A stretch of 64,000 bases of DNA, taken from the NCBI RefSeq assembly GCF_013093415.1, contig NZ_JABFBC010000001.1, positions 930,001 through 994,000 of the forward strand, given 5' to 3'. Position numbers and translations under genes: made by a program. Below, one piece after another: positions 1-8,908 of this stretch (positions are counted from its first letter, which is position 1; each line of letters starts with the position of its first letter). The notes below the pieces were generated by a model, which saw only the letters and a list, made by a program, of their open reading frames with translations, searched no databases and was not told the origin of the DNA. This DNA is from Halovulum dunhuangense (GTDB lineage Bacteria; Pseudomonadota; Alphaproteobacteria; Rhodobacterales; Rhodobacteraceae).

Positions 1-1890
1 GCCCGACATGGGGCGGGTGTAGCGGCATTCGGGGTAGTTCGAGCAGCCGATGAACGCGCCGCCCGAACGCGCGGTCTTCAGGCTGAGCCGGCCCTTGCCG
101 CAGGCCTTGCACTGGCGCGGGTCGGACCCGTCCTCGGTCGCGGGAAAGATGTGCGGGGCCAGAACCTCGTTGATCTTCTCCAGCACGTCGGTGATGCGCA
201 GCTCCTGCGTCTCGGCGATCGCGGCCGAGAAGTCGGTCCAGAAGCGGCTCAGCACCTTCTGCCAGTCCGCATCGCCCGAGGTGATCCGGTCCAGATCCTC
301 CTCCAGATCGGCGGTGAAGTCGTAGCCCACATACTTGCGGAAGTAGTTTTCCAGAAAGGCCGTCACCAGCCGGCCCTTGTCTTCGGGGACCAGGCGGTTC
401 TGTTCCTTGCGGACGTAGTCGCGCTCCTGGATCACCGAAACGATCGAGGCATAGGTCGAGGGCCGGCCGATGCCGAGTTCCTCCATGCGCTTGACCAGCG
501 TCGCCTCGGTGTAGCGCGGCGGCGGCTGGGTGAAGTGCTGTTCGGGCGTCACGTCGCGCGTCCGGGCCGGCTCGCCCTGGGTGATCTGGGGCAGGCGCTT
601 GTCGTCGTCGTCCGCCACATCGTCGCGCCCTTCTTCATAGACCTTGAGGAAGCCGTCGAACAGCACGACCTGGCCGGTCGCGCGCAGCATCACCTGCCCG
701 TCGGCGCTTCCAACGTCCACGGTGGTGCGCTCCAGCCGTGCGGCGGCCATCTGGCTGGCGATGGTGCGCTTCCAGATCAGGTCGTAGAGCTTGCGCTGAT
801 CCGGCTCCAGCTTGGCCAGCTTCTCGGGGCCCCGCGTCATGTCGGTCGGGCGGATGCACTCATGCGCTTCCTGCGCGTTCTTGGCCTTGTTCTTGTACAT
901 GCGTGGGCTCGAGGGCAGGTATTCCGCGCCGAAACGGTCCTTGATCGCATCGCGCGCCGCCATCACCGCCTCGGGCGCCATGTCGATGCCGTCGGTCCGC
1001 ATGTAGGTGATGTGGCCCGCTTCATAGAGCCTTTGCGCCGCCGACATGGTCTGCCGCGCGCCCATGCCGAACTTGCGGCTGGCTTCCTGTTGCAGGGTCG
1101 AGGTCATGAAGGGCGCCGACGGGTTGCGGGCGCCGGGCTTCGCCTCGACGCTCTGCACCACCAGGTCGCGCGCCCGGATCGCGGCGACCGCCAGATCCGC
1201 CGCCTCGGCTGTCGCGATGTCGAACTTGTCGAGCTTGCGGCCGCCCAGCACGGTCAGCCGCCCCTCGTAGTCCTGCCCGCGCGGAGTCGAGAGCAGCGCC
1301 TTCACCGACCAGTATTCCCGGGCGCGGAAGGCCTCGATCTCCATCTCGCGCTCGACGATCAGGCGCAGGGCAACCGACTGCACGCGGCCGGCGGACTTGG
1401 CACCCGGCAGCTTGCGCCACAGAACCGGCGACAGGTTGAACCCCACCAGGTAATCCAGCGCCCGACGCGCGAGATAGGCCTCCACCAGTTCCATGTCGAT
1501 CTGGCGCGGCTTCTGCATCGCTTCGGTCACGGCGGTCCGGGTGATCGCATTGAAGACGACCCGCTGCACGTTGGTGGATTTCTTCACCGCGCGCCGCTTT
1601 GTCAGCGCCTCCAGCAGGTGCCAGGAAATCGCCTCACCCTCGCGGTCGGGGTCGGTGGCAAGGATCAGCGTGTCGTCGTCCGCCATGGCGTCCGCGATTG
1701 CGCGGATATGGGCCTGGGACTTCGGATCCACCTCCCATTTCATGTCGAATCCATGTTCGGGATCGACGGAACCGTCCCTGGCGGGCAGGTCGCGGACATG
1801 GCCGTAGGAGGCGAGGACCTTGAAATCCTTGCCAAGATAGGCGTTGATCGTCTTCGCCTTTGCTGGGCTCTCGACTACGACGACGGCCAT
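1..1890 (-). CDS. topA: DNA topoisomerase I, C-terminus beyond window
   Basis: Type IA topoisomerase that relaxes negatively supercoiled DNA through a 5'-phosphotyrosine intermediate. The start ATG is at 1890, and the N-terminus MAVVVVESPAKAKTI is the Toprim strand typical of TopA. The catalytic tyrosine lies in GHITYMRTD, at about residue 296. Near the window edge, roughly residues 595-630, a C4 zinc finger is visible (CKACG, then GCSNYPEC). Only 630 codons are present and there is no stop; rhodobacterial TopA is usually about 850-900 residues, so the remaining zinc-finger and basic tail lie outside. It is last in a same-strand run after tldD, a membrane protein, dprA and a glycosyltransferase; dprA next to topA is a common alphaproteobacterial arrangement. 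Confidence 0.96.
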   Translation of the reverse strand, partial: MAVVVVESPAKAKTINAYLGKDFKVLASYGHVRDLPARDGSVDPEHGFDMKWEVDPKSQAHIRAIADAMADDDTLILATDPDREGEAISWHLLEALTKRRAVKKSTNVQRVVFNAITRTAVTEAMQKPRQIDMELVEAYLARRALDYLVGFNLSPVLWRKLPGAKSAGRVQSVALRLIVEREMEIEAFRAREYWSVKALLSTPRGQDYEGRLTVLGGRKLDKFDIATAEAADLAVAAIRARDLVVQSVEAKPGARNPSAPFMTSTLQQEASRKFGMGARQTMSAAQRLYEAGHITYMRTDGIDMAPEAVMAARDAIKDRFGAEYLPSSPRMYKNKAKNAQEAHECIRPTDMTRGPEKLAKLEPDQRKLYDLIWKRTIASQMAAARLERTTVDVGSADGQVMLRATGQVVLFDGFLKVYEEGRDDVADDDDKRLPQITQGEPARTRDVTPEQHFTQPPPRYTEATLVKRMEELGIGRPSTYASIVSVIQERDYVRKEQNRLVPEDKGRLVTAFLENYFRKYVGYDFTADLEEDLDRITSGDADWQKVLSRFWTDFSAAIAETQELRITDVLEKINEVLAPHIFPATEDGSDPRQCKACGKGRLSLKTARSGGAFIGCSNYPECRYTRPMSG

Positions 1891-1973
1891 GAAAACTCCC
1901 GTTCGGAAATCCGCTGTTGCAACAAGGCGCGGAACATGTGGCCCGTTCGGGGCCGTGTCAAGCTGAGCCGGGA

Positions 1974-3422
1974 TCAGTCGGCCCGCCGCACCACATAGCC
2001 CGATATCAGAAGTCGCGCTGCCGCAAGCCGCGGATCGGGGGGCAGGACGGGCACCGTTTCCGTCCCGCGCTGGGCGAGAAACGCCACCACGTCATCCACG
2101 GTTCCGTTCTCGTGCCAGCCCATGCCGATGACGGGACAGGACGCGGAAATCAGGGCCGGATCGTAATCGAGATAGTTCAGCGGCTCGCGGACCACGCGCC
2201 CGAAATAGACGCGCTGCGCGACCCGGTCCAGCTGGTCCGGGATGAAGACATAGACCGGTTCGCCGTCGCATTCCGGGATCGTTGCCTCGCGCAGGACCCA
2301 TTCGACCATCTGCCCGTTGCGCGTGCCGTTGTCGGCGCTCCTGAGCCCGATGACCGCGACGATGGCCGTGACCGCCAGCCCTGCGACCAGCGGCCGCGCG
2401 CTGAAGCCGAGGTGCGGCGTCAGCATCCGGTCCGGAACGTGGAAAGCGATCGCCAACAGCACCGGCGGAACCAGCACCGTCAGGTTGCGCGACGATATGA
2501 CCGGCGTATGGAAAGAGATCACGGCCGCCGCCACCAGCACCATCGCCCCGGGCAGGAACAGCCACAGGATGATGCGCGGGGGCTTCGGCGCGGCCCGCCC
2601 CTGCCGTGCCATCCGGCGGCGCAGGACAAGCGCGGTCAACAGGACCAGCATCGCCACCGCCTGCCAGCCCACGAAGTTCAGCAGCGGATCGAGTCCGTTG
2701 CGGATCCAGCCCTTGCCACCCGTGGATGCCAGCACGTCGGAGGCGACAAAGACCCAGCCGCAGAACAGTGCGAACAGCACCGCCGCGAGCCCCAGCCGCA
2801 GCGCGATGGCCCAGCGCGCCATGCCCATGCGCCAGCCGTGCAGCGCGCTGGCCGCCAGCAGCGACAGGCCGATCGCCGCGCCGAAGAAATGCAGCGACCA
2901 CAGCAGGATGCAGCTAAGGATCAGCGTCGCATGCCGTGGCCGCTGACCGCCAAGTTCCAGCAGATAGGCGGCATGGGCCAGCCAGCCGAAGCCCAGCAGC
3001 AGCGCATAGGAGCGCAGGTCGAGGCCAAGCATCAGGGTGTAGAAGTTCACCACCAGCATGACCGTCAGCAGCGCCAGCCTGGCCGGGTCGAACACCTGGC
3101 GCAGCAACCAGAAGCCGTAGATCGCGGCCAGCAGCGCGGGCAGGTTCACCAGCCGCAGGTCGTAGCCGTAGGGGCCCATGTCGAACAGGCCCGCCATGCC
3201 CCGGATCAGCAGCGCATAGGTCGGCGGGTGCACGTCCGATTTCAGCAGTGCCCAGTCCAGATCCTGCCCAATGGCGGCGAAGCCCAGCGTGTAGACCTCG
3301 TCATACCAGTAGGACCGGTCGGCGCCGAAGACGATCACGACCAGCAGAAGCACGATCGCCAGCGCCTGGCAGATCGCCAGCCACAGCGGGAATGCCTGCT
3401 TCTGATCCTGCCCTGCCTGCAT
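1974..3422 (-). CDS. GT-C fold membrane glycosyltransferase (ArnT/PMT-like)
   Basis: A 482-residue polytopic membrane protein. After a first membrane segment (about residues 13-33) the loop SYWYDEVYTLGF carries the acidic pair that GT-C enzymes use at the catalytic site, followed by DVHPPTYALLIRG, the HPP motif of the ArnT/PMT (GT39/GT83) superfamily. Eight to ten further hydrophobic segments follow, then a soluble C-terminal domain. Such enzymes move a sugar from a polyprenyl-phosphate carrier to a lipid, glycan or protein on the periplasmic side. Donor and acceptor cannot be read from the sequence, and no lipid-carrier or polysaccharide genes are adjacent. It sits between dprA and topA on the same strand. 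The superfamily is fairly sure; the substrate is unknown. Confidence 0.8.
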   Translation of the reverse strand: MQAGQDQKQAFPLWLAICQALAIVLLLVVIVFGADRSYWYDEVYTLGFAAIGQDLDWALLKSDVHPPTYALLIRGMAGLFDMGPYGYDLRLVNLPALLAAIYGFWLLRQVFDPARLALLTVMLVVNFYTLMLGLDLRSYALLLGFGWLAHAAYLLELGGQRPRHATLILSCILLWSLHFFGAAIGLSLLAASALHGWRMGMARWAIALRLGLAAVLFALFCGWVFVASDVLASTGGKGWIRNGLDPLLNFVGWQAVAMLVLLTALVLRRRMARQGRAAPKPPRIILWLFLPGAMVLVAAAVISFHTPVISSRNLTVLVPPVLLAIAFHVPDRMLTPHLGFSARPLVAGLAVTAIVAVIGLRSADNGTRNGQMVEWVLREATIPECDGEPVYVFIPDQLDRVAQRVYFGRVVREPLNYLDYDPALISASCPVIGMGWHENGTVDDVVAFLAQRGTETVPVLPPDPRLAAARLLISGYVVRRAD

Positions 3423-3464
3423 CGCCAGATGGATACCATCGGGCCCGTGCGCAGGCCAGCCGCT

Positions 3465-4604
3465 TCATTCCGCGTCCAGCCGCGAGACGAGGCCGCCGGC
3501 ATGGCGCGTCAGGGCACCCGTCAGTTCCAGTTCCGCCAGCGCCGCGAGGATCTCTGCCGGCGGGGCGGCGATCTGGCGGATGAGCGCATCCTCGCTGATC
3601 GGCGCGGGGCCAAGCAGGTTCAGCAGTGCGGGCGCGATGCCGCCGGGAAGCGTACCCTTCGGACCCCTTGCGCGGTCTTCGGGCGCTGCGGCAGGGGCTT
3701 CCGTGCCAGCGGCCCCCAGCGCCTCGGCCACGTCGCGGGCGGACCGCACCAGCGTCGCCCCGTCGCGCAGCAGCATCAGGCATCCGGCGGCGCGGGCATC
3801 GAACGGGTGACCGGGCACCGCCATCACCTCGCGCCCCTGGTCGAGCGCGGTGCGCGCGGTGATCAGGCTGCCCGACTTGGCCGCCCCCTCGATCACGACA
3901 ATGCCCGGGCACAGCCCCGATACGATGCGGTTGCGGCGCGGGAAATGCCGCGCCTGCGGCGAAAGCCCGGGCGGCATCTCGGTGACCAGCGCGCCGGACT
4001 CGGTGATGCGCGCGGCGAGTGCTGCGTTCTCGGATGGGTAGATGATGTCGATGCCGCCGGCCAGGACCGCGATCGTCCCGGAATCGACGCTTGCCTCGTG
4101 CACCGCGGTGTCGATGCCGCGCGCAAGCCCCGAGACGGTCACCAGCCCCAGCGCGCCAAGCCCGCGCGCCAGGTGGGCGGCCATGCGCATTCCCAGTGCC
4201 GAGGCGTTGCGCGCGCCCACCATGCCGACACGCATGCGCGTCGGTTCGGCAAGCCTGCCGCGCACCCACAGGAAGGGGGGCGGATCGGCGATTCGCGCCA
4301 GCAGGTCCGGGTAGTCCCGAGCCCCCAGCGGCACCGGGCGCGCGGCCGCCGCCCGACCCTGCGAGAGTTCTGCCGCCGCGATGTCGCGCGAGCAGGGGGC
4401 GTAGCCGCGCACCCCCGCATCCGCCGCGACACGGGGCAGCGCGTCAAGCGCCGCCGTGGCGGTGCCATGCTCTGCCAGGAGCCTGCGAAAGGTGGTGGCG
4501 CCCACGCGCGGGGACCGCGCAAGCCGCACCCAGTCGAGAAGCCCGCCCTCGTCGTCGGGGGGCGCGGGCAGCGGTGGTGTATCGGTGTCCGGAATATCCC
4601 TCAT
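3465..4604 (-). CDS. dprA: DNA processing protein DprA (Smf family)
   Basis: Loads RecA onto incoming single-stranded DNA during transformation; also present in bacteria not known to be competent. The 379-residue protein has the Rossmann-like DprA core: VGMVGARNAS, SGLARGIDTAVHEA, AVLAGGIDIIYPSEN, GSLITARTALDQGREVMAVPG. A C-terminal winged-helix (DML1-like) region follows, with ILAALAELELTGALTRH. The ATG at 4604 lies about 36 bases after the upstream membrane-protein gene. The N-terminal region (about residues 15-80) matches the helical SAM-like extension of longer DprA proteins. Its membership of a topA-containing run is typical. Family assignment is secure; the role in competence here is inferred. 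Confidence 0.95.
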   Translation of the reverse strand: MRDIPDTDTPPLPAPPDDEGGLLDWVRLARSPRVGATTFRRLLAEHGTATAALDALPRVAADAGVRGYAPCSRDIAAAELSQGRAAAARPVPLGARDYPDLLARIADPPPFLWVRGRLAEPTRMRVGMVGARNASALGMRMAAHLARGLGALGLVTVSGLARGIDTAVHEASVDSGTIAVLAGGIDIIYPSENAALAARITESGALVTEMPPGLSPQARHFPRRNRIVSGLCPGIVVIEGAAKSGSLITARTALDQGREVMAVPGHPFDARAAGCLMLLRDGATLVRSARDVAEALGAAGTEAPAAAPEDRARGPKGTLPGGIAPALLNLLGPAPISEDALIRQIAAPPAEILAALAELELTGALTRHAGGLVSRLDAE

Positions 4605-4639
4605 GGCCCCAGCCTTGGCAGGGGAGGGTTAAGGATCCC

Positions 4640-5155
4640 TCACTCGAAGACGCTGTCCACCCGCCGCCGCGGATCGAAGGCGTCGGGCCGCAAGAGCCGC
4701 AGCATCAGCCAGAAGAACAGCCCGAAGGGCAGGGCCACCGCCGCCCCGACAAGCCCCGCGCGAAGGCTGGCGCCCGGCACGCCGGCCCAGAGCCCGGCCA
4801 CCGCGGCGGCGGCCCATGTGGCGGCAAAGCCAAGCACCAGCGCCACCAGCGACACCGCCGCCCAGCCGAGCCGCCCACCCCGCGCCATCGAGCGCGTGAC
4901 CGGGATCGCGGCCAGCAGATAGGCCCAGGCGATGGCGGGCGACAGGATCATCGCTCCCAGCAGGTTCGCCACCTGGCGGGCCATGCCCGGCCGCGCCATG
5001 CCCTCCGTGTCGATCGAAACCGCGATCAGGATCGAGCGCAGGAAGAAACATGCCGCCGGAAGGGCCACCAGCGCCGTCAGCGCGGCGCCGGCGATCACCC
5101 TTAGCGGCAGGTTGCGCGCGGCCTCGGGGTCCGTCTTCCAGGCAGGCCAGGCCAA
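4640..5155 (-). CDS. Small polytopic membrane protein, unknown function
   Basis: A 171-residue protein with about four hydrophobic segments: LPLRVIAGAALTALVALP, a segment near LLGAMILSPAIAWAYLLAA, LGWAAVSLVALVLGFAATWA and AAVALPFGLFFWLMLRLL. The likely start is TTG at 5155, 4 bases beyond the tldD stop, because no ATG or GTG lies nearby in frame; the close spacing suggests co-transcription with tldD. No catalytic or ligand motif was recognised. Codon use matches the neighbours, so it looks like a genuine resident gene. It resembles the small conserved integral membrane proteins often found beside tldD in rhodobacteria, but that is only an impression. Start-codon choice is uncertain. Confidence 0.7.
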   Translation of the reverse strand: MAWPAWKTDPEAARNLPLRVIAGAALTALVALPAACFFLRSILIAVSIDTEGMARPGMARQVANLLGAMILSPAIAWAYLLAAIPVTRSMARGGRLGWAAVSLVALVLGFAATWAAAAVAGLWAGVPGASLRAGLVGAAVALPFGLFFWLMLRLLRPDAFDPRRRVDSVFE

Positions 5156-5159
5156 GACG

Positions 5160-6578
5160 TCAGGCGGCCGAACCGCCGACGGTCAGCCCCCCGATCAGGA
5201 TCGTCGGCAGGCCGACCCCCACCGGAACCCATTGCCCGTTCTTGCCGCAATTCCCCATCCCCGGATCGAGCGTCATGTCGTTGCCGATCGCCCGGATATG
5301 CTGAAGCGAGGTGGCGCCGTCGCCGATCAGGGTCGCGCCCTTGATCGGCGCGCCGATCTTGCCGTTCCTGACCCGGTAGGCCTCGGTGCAGCTGAAGACG
5401 TACTTGCCGTTGGTGATGTCCACCTGCCCGCCGCCGAAGCCAACGGCATAGATGCCGTCCTTCAGGTCGGCCAGGATCGCGCCCGGCTCGGCATCGCCGC
5501 CCAGCATGTAGGTGTTGGTCATCCGCGGCATCGGGACATGCGCAAAGGACTGCCGGCGCCCGTTGCCGGTGGGGGCTACCCCCATCAGCCGGGCGTTCTG
5601 GCGGTCCTGCATGTAGTCCGTGAGGATGCCATCCTCGATCAGCACGTTCCTCGCGCTGGGCGTGCCTTCGTCGTCGAAGGTCAGCGAGCCGCGCCGATCC
5701 GGGATGGTCCCGTCATCCAGCACCGTCACGCCGTGGGCCGCGACACGCTGGCCCAGAAGCCCCGCGAAGGCCGAGGATTTCTTGCGGTTGAAATCGCCCT
5801 CGAGCCCGTGGCCAACCGCCTCGTGCAGCAGGATGCCGGGCCAGCCCGGGCCCAGCACAACGTCCATCACTCCCGCGGGGGCAGGCTCTGCCGAAAGGTT
5901 CACCCGGGCAATGCGCAGCGCCTCGCGCACCAGCCCCTGCCAGTGCGACGGCTCGATCAGCGGATCGAGCCCGTGGCGCCCGCCGCCGCCCGCGGACCCG
6001 CTCTCGCGGCGGCCATCCTTTTCCACCGTGACCGAGACGTTGATCCGGGTCATGGGGCGGAAATCCGACAGCCGCGCGCCGTCGGGGCGCAGGATCTCCA
6101 CCTCCTGGACCGAAGCGGCAAGACTTGCCGACACCTGGACCACGAGGGGATCGAGCCCGCGGGCGAACGCGTCGAGCGCGCGCAGCGTCTCGACCTTGAC
6201 CGGGAAGGGGATGGTGCTGACCGGGTCCACCTCGTCGTAAAGCCTGCGGTTGGTTCCCTGCGGCGCATCCGCAAGGCTGCCGCCGCCATCGCCGACCGCA
6301 AGCCGCGCGGTTTCCGCCGCGCGCTTCAGCGCCGCCTCGCTCAACTCGGTCGAATGCCCGTAGCCGGCGGTCTCTCCCTTCACGGCGCGCAGGCCGAATC
6401 CCTCGGCCGCGTCGTAGCTTGCGGTCTTGAGCCGGCCATCGTCGAACAGCAGGCTTTCCGAGCGCCGGCGCTCGAGGAACAGCTCGCCGTCATCGGCGCC
6501 GGCGGTGGCCTCGCGCAGGATGCCAAGGGCGGTCGTTTCGTCGAGATCGGTGTCGAAGGGGCTGAATCTTGCGGTCAT
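5160..6578 (-). CDS. tldD: Metalloprotease TldD
   Basis: Subunit of the TldD/TldE zinc protease that degrades or matures small peptides (microcin B17 and the CcdA antitoxin in E. coli). The start was set at the ATG at 6578, giving MTARFSPFDTDLD and 472 residues, close to the family's usual 475-480; the open frame runs 47 codons further upstream but that extension is low-complexity. The zinc motif HEAVGH is at about residues 252-257 within LLHEAVGHGLEGDF. The glycine-rich C-terminal family signatures VGFGGGQVDITNGKYVFSCTE-type and the GNDMTLDPGMGNCGKNGQWV region are present (each read in parts). Its partner tldE/pmbA is not in the window. It is divergent from the ctaC cluster. Confidence 0.95.
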   Translation of the reverse strand: MTARFSPFDTDLDETTALGILREATAGADDGELFLERRRSESLLFDDGRLKTASYDAAEGFGLRAVKGETAGYGHSTELSEAALKRAAETARLAVGDGGGSLADAPQGTNRRLYDEVDPVSTIPFPVKVETLRALDAFARGLDPLVVQVSASLAASVQEVEILRPDGARLSDFRPMTRINVSVTVEKDGRRESGSAGGGGRHGLDPLIEPSHWQGLVREALRIARVNLSAEPAPAGVMDVVLGPGWPGILLHEAVGHGLEGDFNRKKSSAFAGLLGQRVAAHGVTVLDDGTIPDRRGSLTFDDEGTPSARNVLIEDGILTDYMQDRQNARLMGVAPTGNGRRQSFAHVPMPRMTNTYMLGGDAEPGAILADLKDGIYAVGFGGGQVDITNGKYVFSCTEAYRVRNGKIGAPIKGATLIGDGATSLQHIRAIGNDMTLDPGMGNCGKNGQWVPVGVGLPTILIGGLTVGGSAA

Positions 6579-6822
6579 CTGGGTGCTCTGCCTCTCGATT
6601 GGATACTCATAAGGTGGCGGAGCGCGGGGGATATGCAAGTGCGGACGCGCGCCTGCCTGCGGCGACATGGCGCTGCCGCGGCGCCCCCCCGATCTTGTCC
6701 TCTGGCGCGGCTTGTGCAAATTTCAAGCGCAAGAGAGAAACGGCGGGGGTCGGCTGCGCGCAAGCGGGGCAGGGCGCCTGCCACGCCGTAGATGCGGCAG
6801 GGACAACCAGGATACCGGAAGC

Positions 6823-7722
6823 ATGAAATATCTGTCGAAGCTTGCCAGCCTCTGTGCATTCGCGGGTGTCGCGCTCAGCGCGCCCATGACCTGGGCTCAG
6901 GAAAACATCGAGGGGCTCGAATCCATCGGCAAGCCCGTTCCGGGCGGCATCGGGTTCCAGCCTGCCGCGACCGAGCTGGCGCGTGACATCCACTGGCTCG
7001 ACAGCTTCCTCTTCGTGATCATCACCGTGATCGTGCTGTTCGTGACCGCGCTGCTGGCCGTCGTGGTCGTGCGCTACAACCGCAAGTCGAACCCGACCCC
7101 GGCCCGTTTCACGCACAACTCGGCGATCGAGGTGACCTGGACCCTGGTCCCCATCCTGATCCTGATCGTGATCGGCTCCTTCTCGCTGCCGATCCTGTTC
7201 AAGCAGCTCGAGGTGCCCGAGGCCGATGTCACCATCAAGACGACCGGCTTCCAGTGGGCCTGGAGCTACGAATACCCCGACAACGACATCCGCTTCGACA
7301 GCTACATGCTTGGCCTGGGCAAGGCAGAGATGGACGACGAGGTCCGCGCCGAGCTGGCCGAGTTCGGCTACTCCGAGGACGAGTGGAAGCTGGCGACCGA
7401 CACCGCGATGGTGGTGCCCGTGAACCGCGTCGTTCGCCTTCAGGTGACCGCGTCGGACGTGATCCACTCGTGGAAGATCCCGGCCTTCGGCGTGCACATG
7501 GACGGCATTCCGGGCCGCCTGAACGAGACATGGTTCATGGCCGAGCAGGTCGGCACCTATTTCGGCCAGTGCTCGGAGCTGTGCGGCATCAACCACTCCT
7601 ACATGCCGATCACCGTCAAGGTGGTGACCGACGAGCAGTATGCCGAGTGGGTGCAGTCCCAGGGCGGCGAGATGGTCGGCTTCCTCGAGGAGTACGCCGA
7701 CATCGAACTCGCGTCCAACTGA
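6823..7722 (+). CDS. ctaC: Cytochrome c oxidase subunit II
   Basis: CuA-bearing subunit of the aa3-type oxidase; accepts electrons from cytochrome c on the periplasmic face. ATG at 6823 gives MKYLSKLASLCAFAGVAL, a signal peptide ending near TWAQE. Two membrane helices follow (LFVIITVIVLFVTALLAVVVV and LVPILILIVIGSFSLPILF), then the cupredoxin domain. The CuA ligands are all visible with canonical spacing: His215 (VIHSWKIP), Cys250, Glu252, Cys254 and His258 (CSELCGINH), and Met261. The 299-residue length is normal. Subunit I (ctaD) is not adjacent and must lie elsewhere, as in Rhodobacter and Paracoccus. The open frame extends to 6667, but that upstream part has no signal-peptide logic. Confidence 0.98.
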   Translation: MKYLSKLASLCAFAGVALSAPMTWAQENIEGLESIGKPVPGGIGFQPAATELARDIHWLDSFLFVIITVIVLFVTALLAVVVVRYNRKSNPTPARFTHNSAIEVTWTLVPILILIVIGSFSLPILFKQLEVPEADVTIKTTGFQWAWSYEYPDNDIRFDSYMLGLGKAEMDDEVRAELAEFGYSEDEWKLATDTAMVVPVNRVVRLQVTASDVIHSWKIPAFGVHMDGIPGRLNETWFMAEQVGTYFGQCSELCGINHSYMPITVKVVTDEQYAEWVQSQGGEMVGFLEEYADIELASN

Positions 7723-7742
7723 ACCCCTGAACCGGCAGACCC

Positions 7743-8702
7743 ATGACCGACGCGAGCTGGAGCGAAACCACCACACCCCCGCGCGAGGCGCAGTTCGGCG
7801 ATTACGTCGAACTGCTCAAGCCGCGCGTGATGCGGCTGGTGATCTTCACCGCGGCGGTCGGCCTGATCGCGGCGCCCGTCGCGGTGCACCCTGTGATCGC
7901 GGTCGCGACCATCCTGTGCATCGCGGTCGGTGCGGGCGCGTCGGGCGCGCTGAACATGTGGTGGGATGCGGATATCGACGCGGTCATGGGGCGCACGGCG
8001 AAGCGGCCCATCCCTTCGGGCCGCGTGACCGCGGACGAGGCGCTGGCCATCGGGCTTGCGCTGTCGGTCCTGTCGGTGATGTTCCTGTTCCTGTTCGGCA
8101 ATGCGGTGGCGGCCGGGCTGCTGGCCTTCACCATCTTCTTCTATGCCGTGATCTATTCGATGTGGCTGAAGCGTGCGACGCCGCAGAACATCGTGATCGG
8201 CGGCGCCGCGGGCGCCTTCCCGCCGATGATCGGCTGGGCGGTCGCGACGGGCGGCGTCGGCATCGAAAGCGTGCTGATGTTCGCGCTGATCTTCCTGTGG
8301 ACCCCGCCCCATTTCTGGGCGCTGGCGCTGTTCCGCAACGATGACTACACCAACGCCGCCGTCCCGATGCTGCCCGTCGTGGCCGGCACCCGTGTCACCC
8401 GCAACCAGATCCTGCTCTACACGCTGATCCTGGTGCCAGCCGCCCTTGCGCCGGCCTTTACCCAGGTGGGTGGGCCGCTCTATTTCGCGGTGGCCGCCGT
8501 GCTGAACGCGCAGTTCCTGTGGGGCGCGTGGCGCATCTGGCGGCGCGACGATGCGGCGGCGGCCGCCGATCGGTTCGCGGTCGAGAAGAAGTTCTTCGGT
8601 TTCTCGATCCTCTACCTGTTCCTGCATTTCGTCCTTCTTCTGGCCGAGGCCGTGCTGCGGGGCGTGGGCCTGACCCTTGAAACCTGGCCGGTGGTGCTGT
8701 GA
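7743..8702 (+). CDS. ctaB: Protoheme IX farnesyltransferase (heme O synthase)
   Basis: Transfers a farnesyl group from farnesyl diphosphate to heme B, making heme O, the precursor of the heme A used by the aa3 oxidase. The 319-residue UbiA-family membrane protein has about nine helices. The diphosphate-binding aspartate motif is NMWWDADIDAVMGRT, with the following KRPIPSG, and the second conserved loop is YSMWLKRATPQNIVIGG. It starts 20 bases after ctaC, and its stop overlaps the next small gene, so it is part of one operon. Length and motifs are intact. Confidence 0.97.
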   Translation: MTDASWSETTTPPREAQFGDYVELLKPRVMRLVIFTAAVGLIAAPVAVHPVIAVATILCIAVGAGASGALNMWWDADIDAVMGRTAKRPIPSGRVTADEALAIGLALSVLSVMFLFLFGNAVAAGLLAFTIFFYAVIYSMWLKRATPQNIVIGGAAGAFPPMIGWAVATGGVGIESVLMFALIFLWTPPHFWALALFRNDDYTNAAVPMLPVVAGTRVTRNQILLYTLILVPAALAPAFTQVGGPLYFAVAAVLNAQFLWGAWRIWRRDDAAAAADRFAVEKKFFGFSILYLFLHFVLLLAEAVLRGVGLTLETWPVVL

Positions 8703-8704
8703 CG

Positions 8705-8908
8705 ATGACCCGGAAATCCGCGATCACCCCCGACACCCACGAGATCTATGCCCGCCGCAAGGGCCGCAACCTTGCGCTCGGCCTTTGCCTTGCGGCGGTG
8801 GTGGGGATGATCTTCGCCGTGACCATCGTGAAGCTGAAAAGCGGGATCGAGCTGCGCGGCTTCGACCACACCTTCGAGACCGTCCCCGGAACCCTGGAGA
8901 CGAACTGA
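8705..8908 (+). CDS. Small single-span membrane protein of the cox operon (CoxF-like)
   Basis: A protein of about 67 residues with one membrane helix (LALGLCLAAVVGMIFAVTIVKL) preceded by a basic, cytoplasmic stretch (EIYARRKGRN) and followed by a short periplasmic tail. It lies between ctaB and ctaG and overlaps the ctaG start (stop TGA at 8906-8908, ctaG ATG from 8908). A small protein at this position is conserved in rhodobacterial cox operons and has been considered an oxidase assembly factor; that role is inferred from position. A GTG at 8699, overlapping the ctaB stop, is an alternative start adding two residues. Neither start has a strong ribosome-binding site. Confidence 0.8.
   Translation: MTRKSAITPDTHEIYARRKGRNLALGLCLAAVVGMIFAVTIVKLKSGIELRGFDHTFETVPGTLETN

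Noticed and set aside
151-1998. 615-codon plus-strand open frame
   Set aside because: It is antisense to topA; the composition is His/Gly/Arg-rich as expected from the complement of GC-rich coding DNA, while the minus strand encodes clear TopA motifs.
1917-4922. 1001-codon plus-strand open frame
   Set aside because: Antisense across the glycosyltransferase and dprA genes; Gln/Arg/His-rich and without any recognisable domain.
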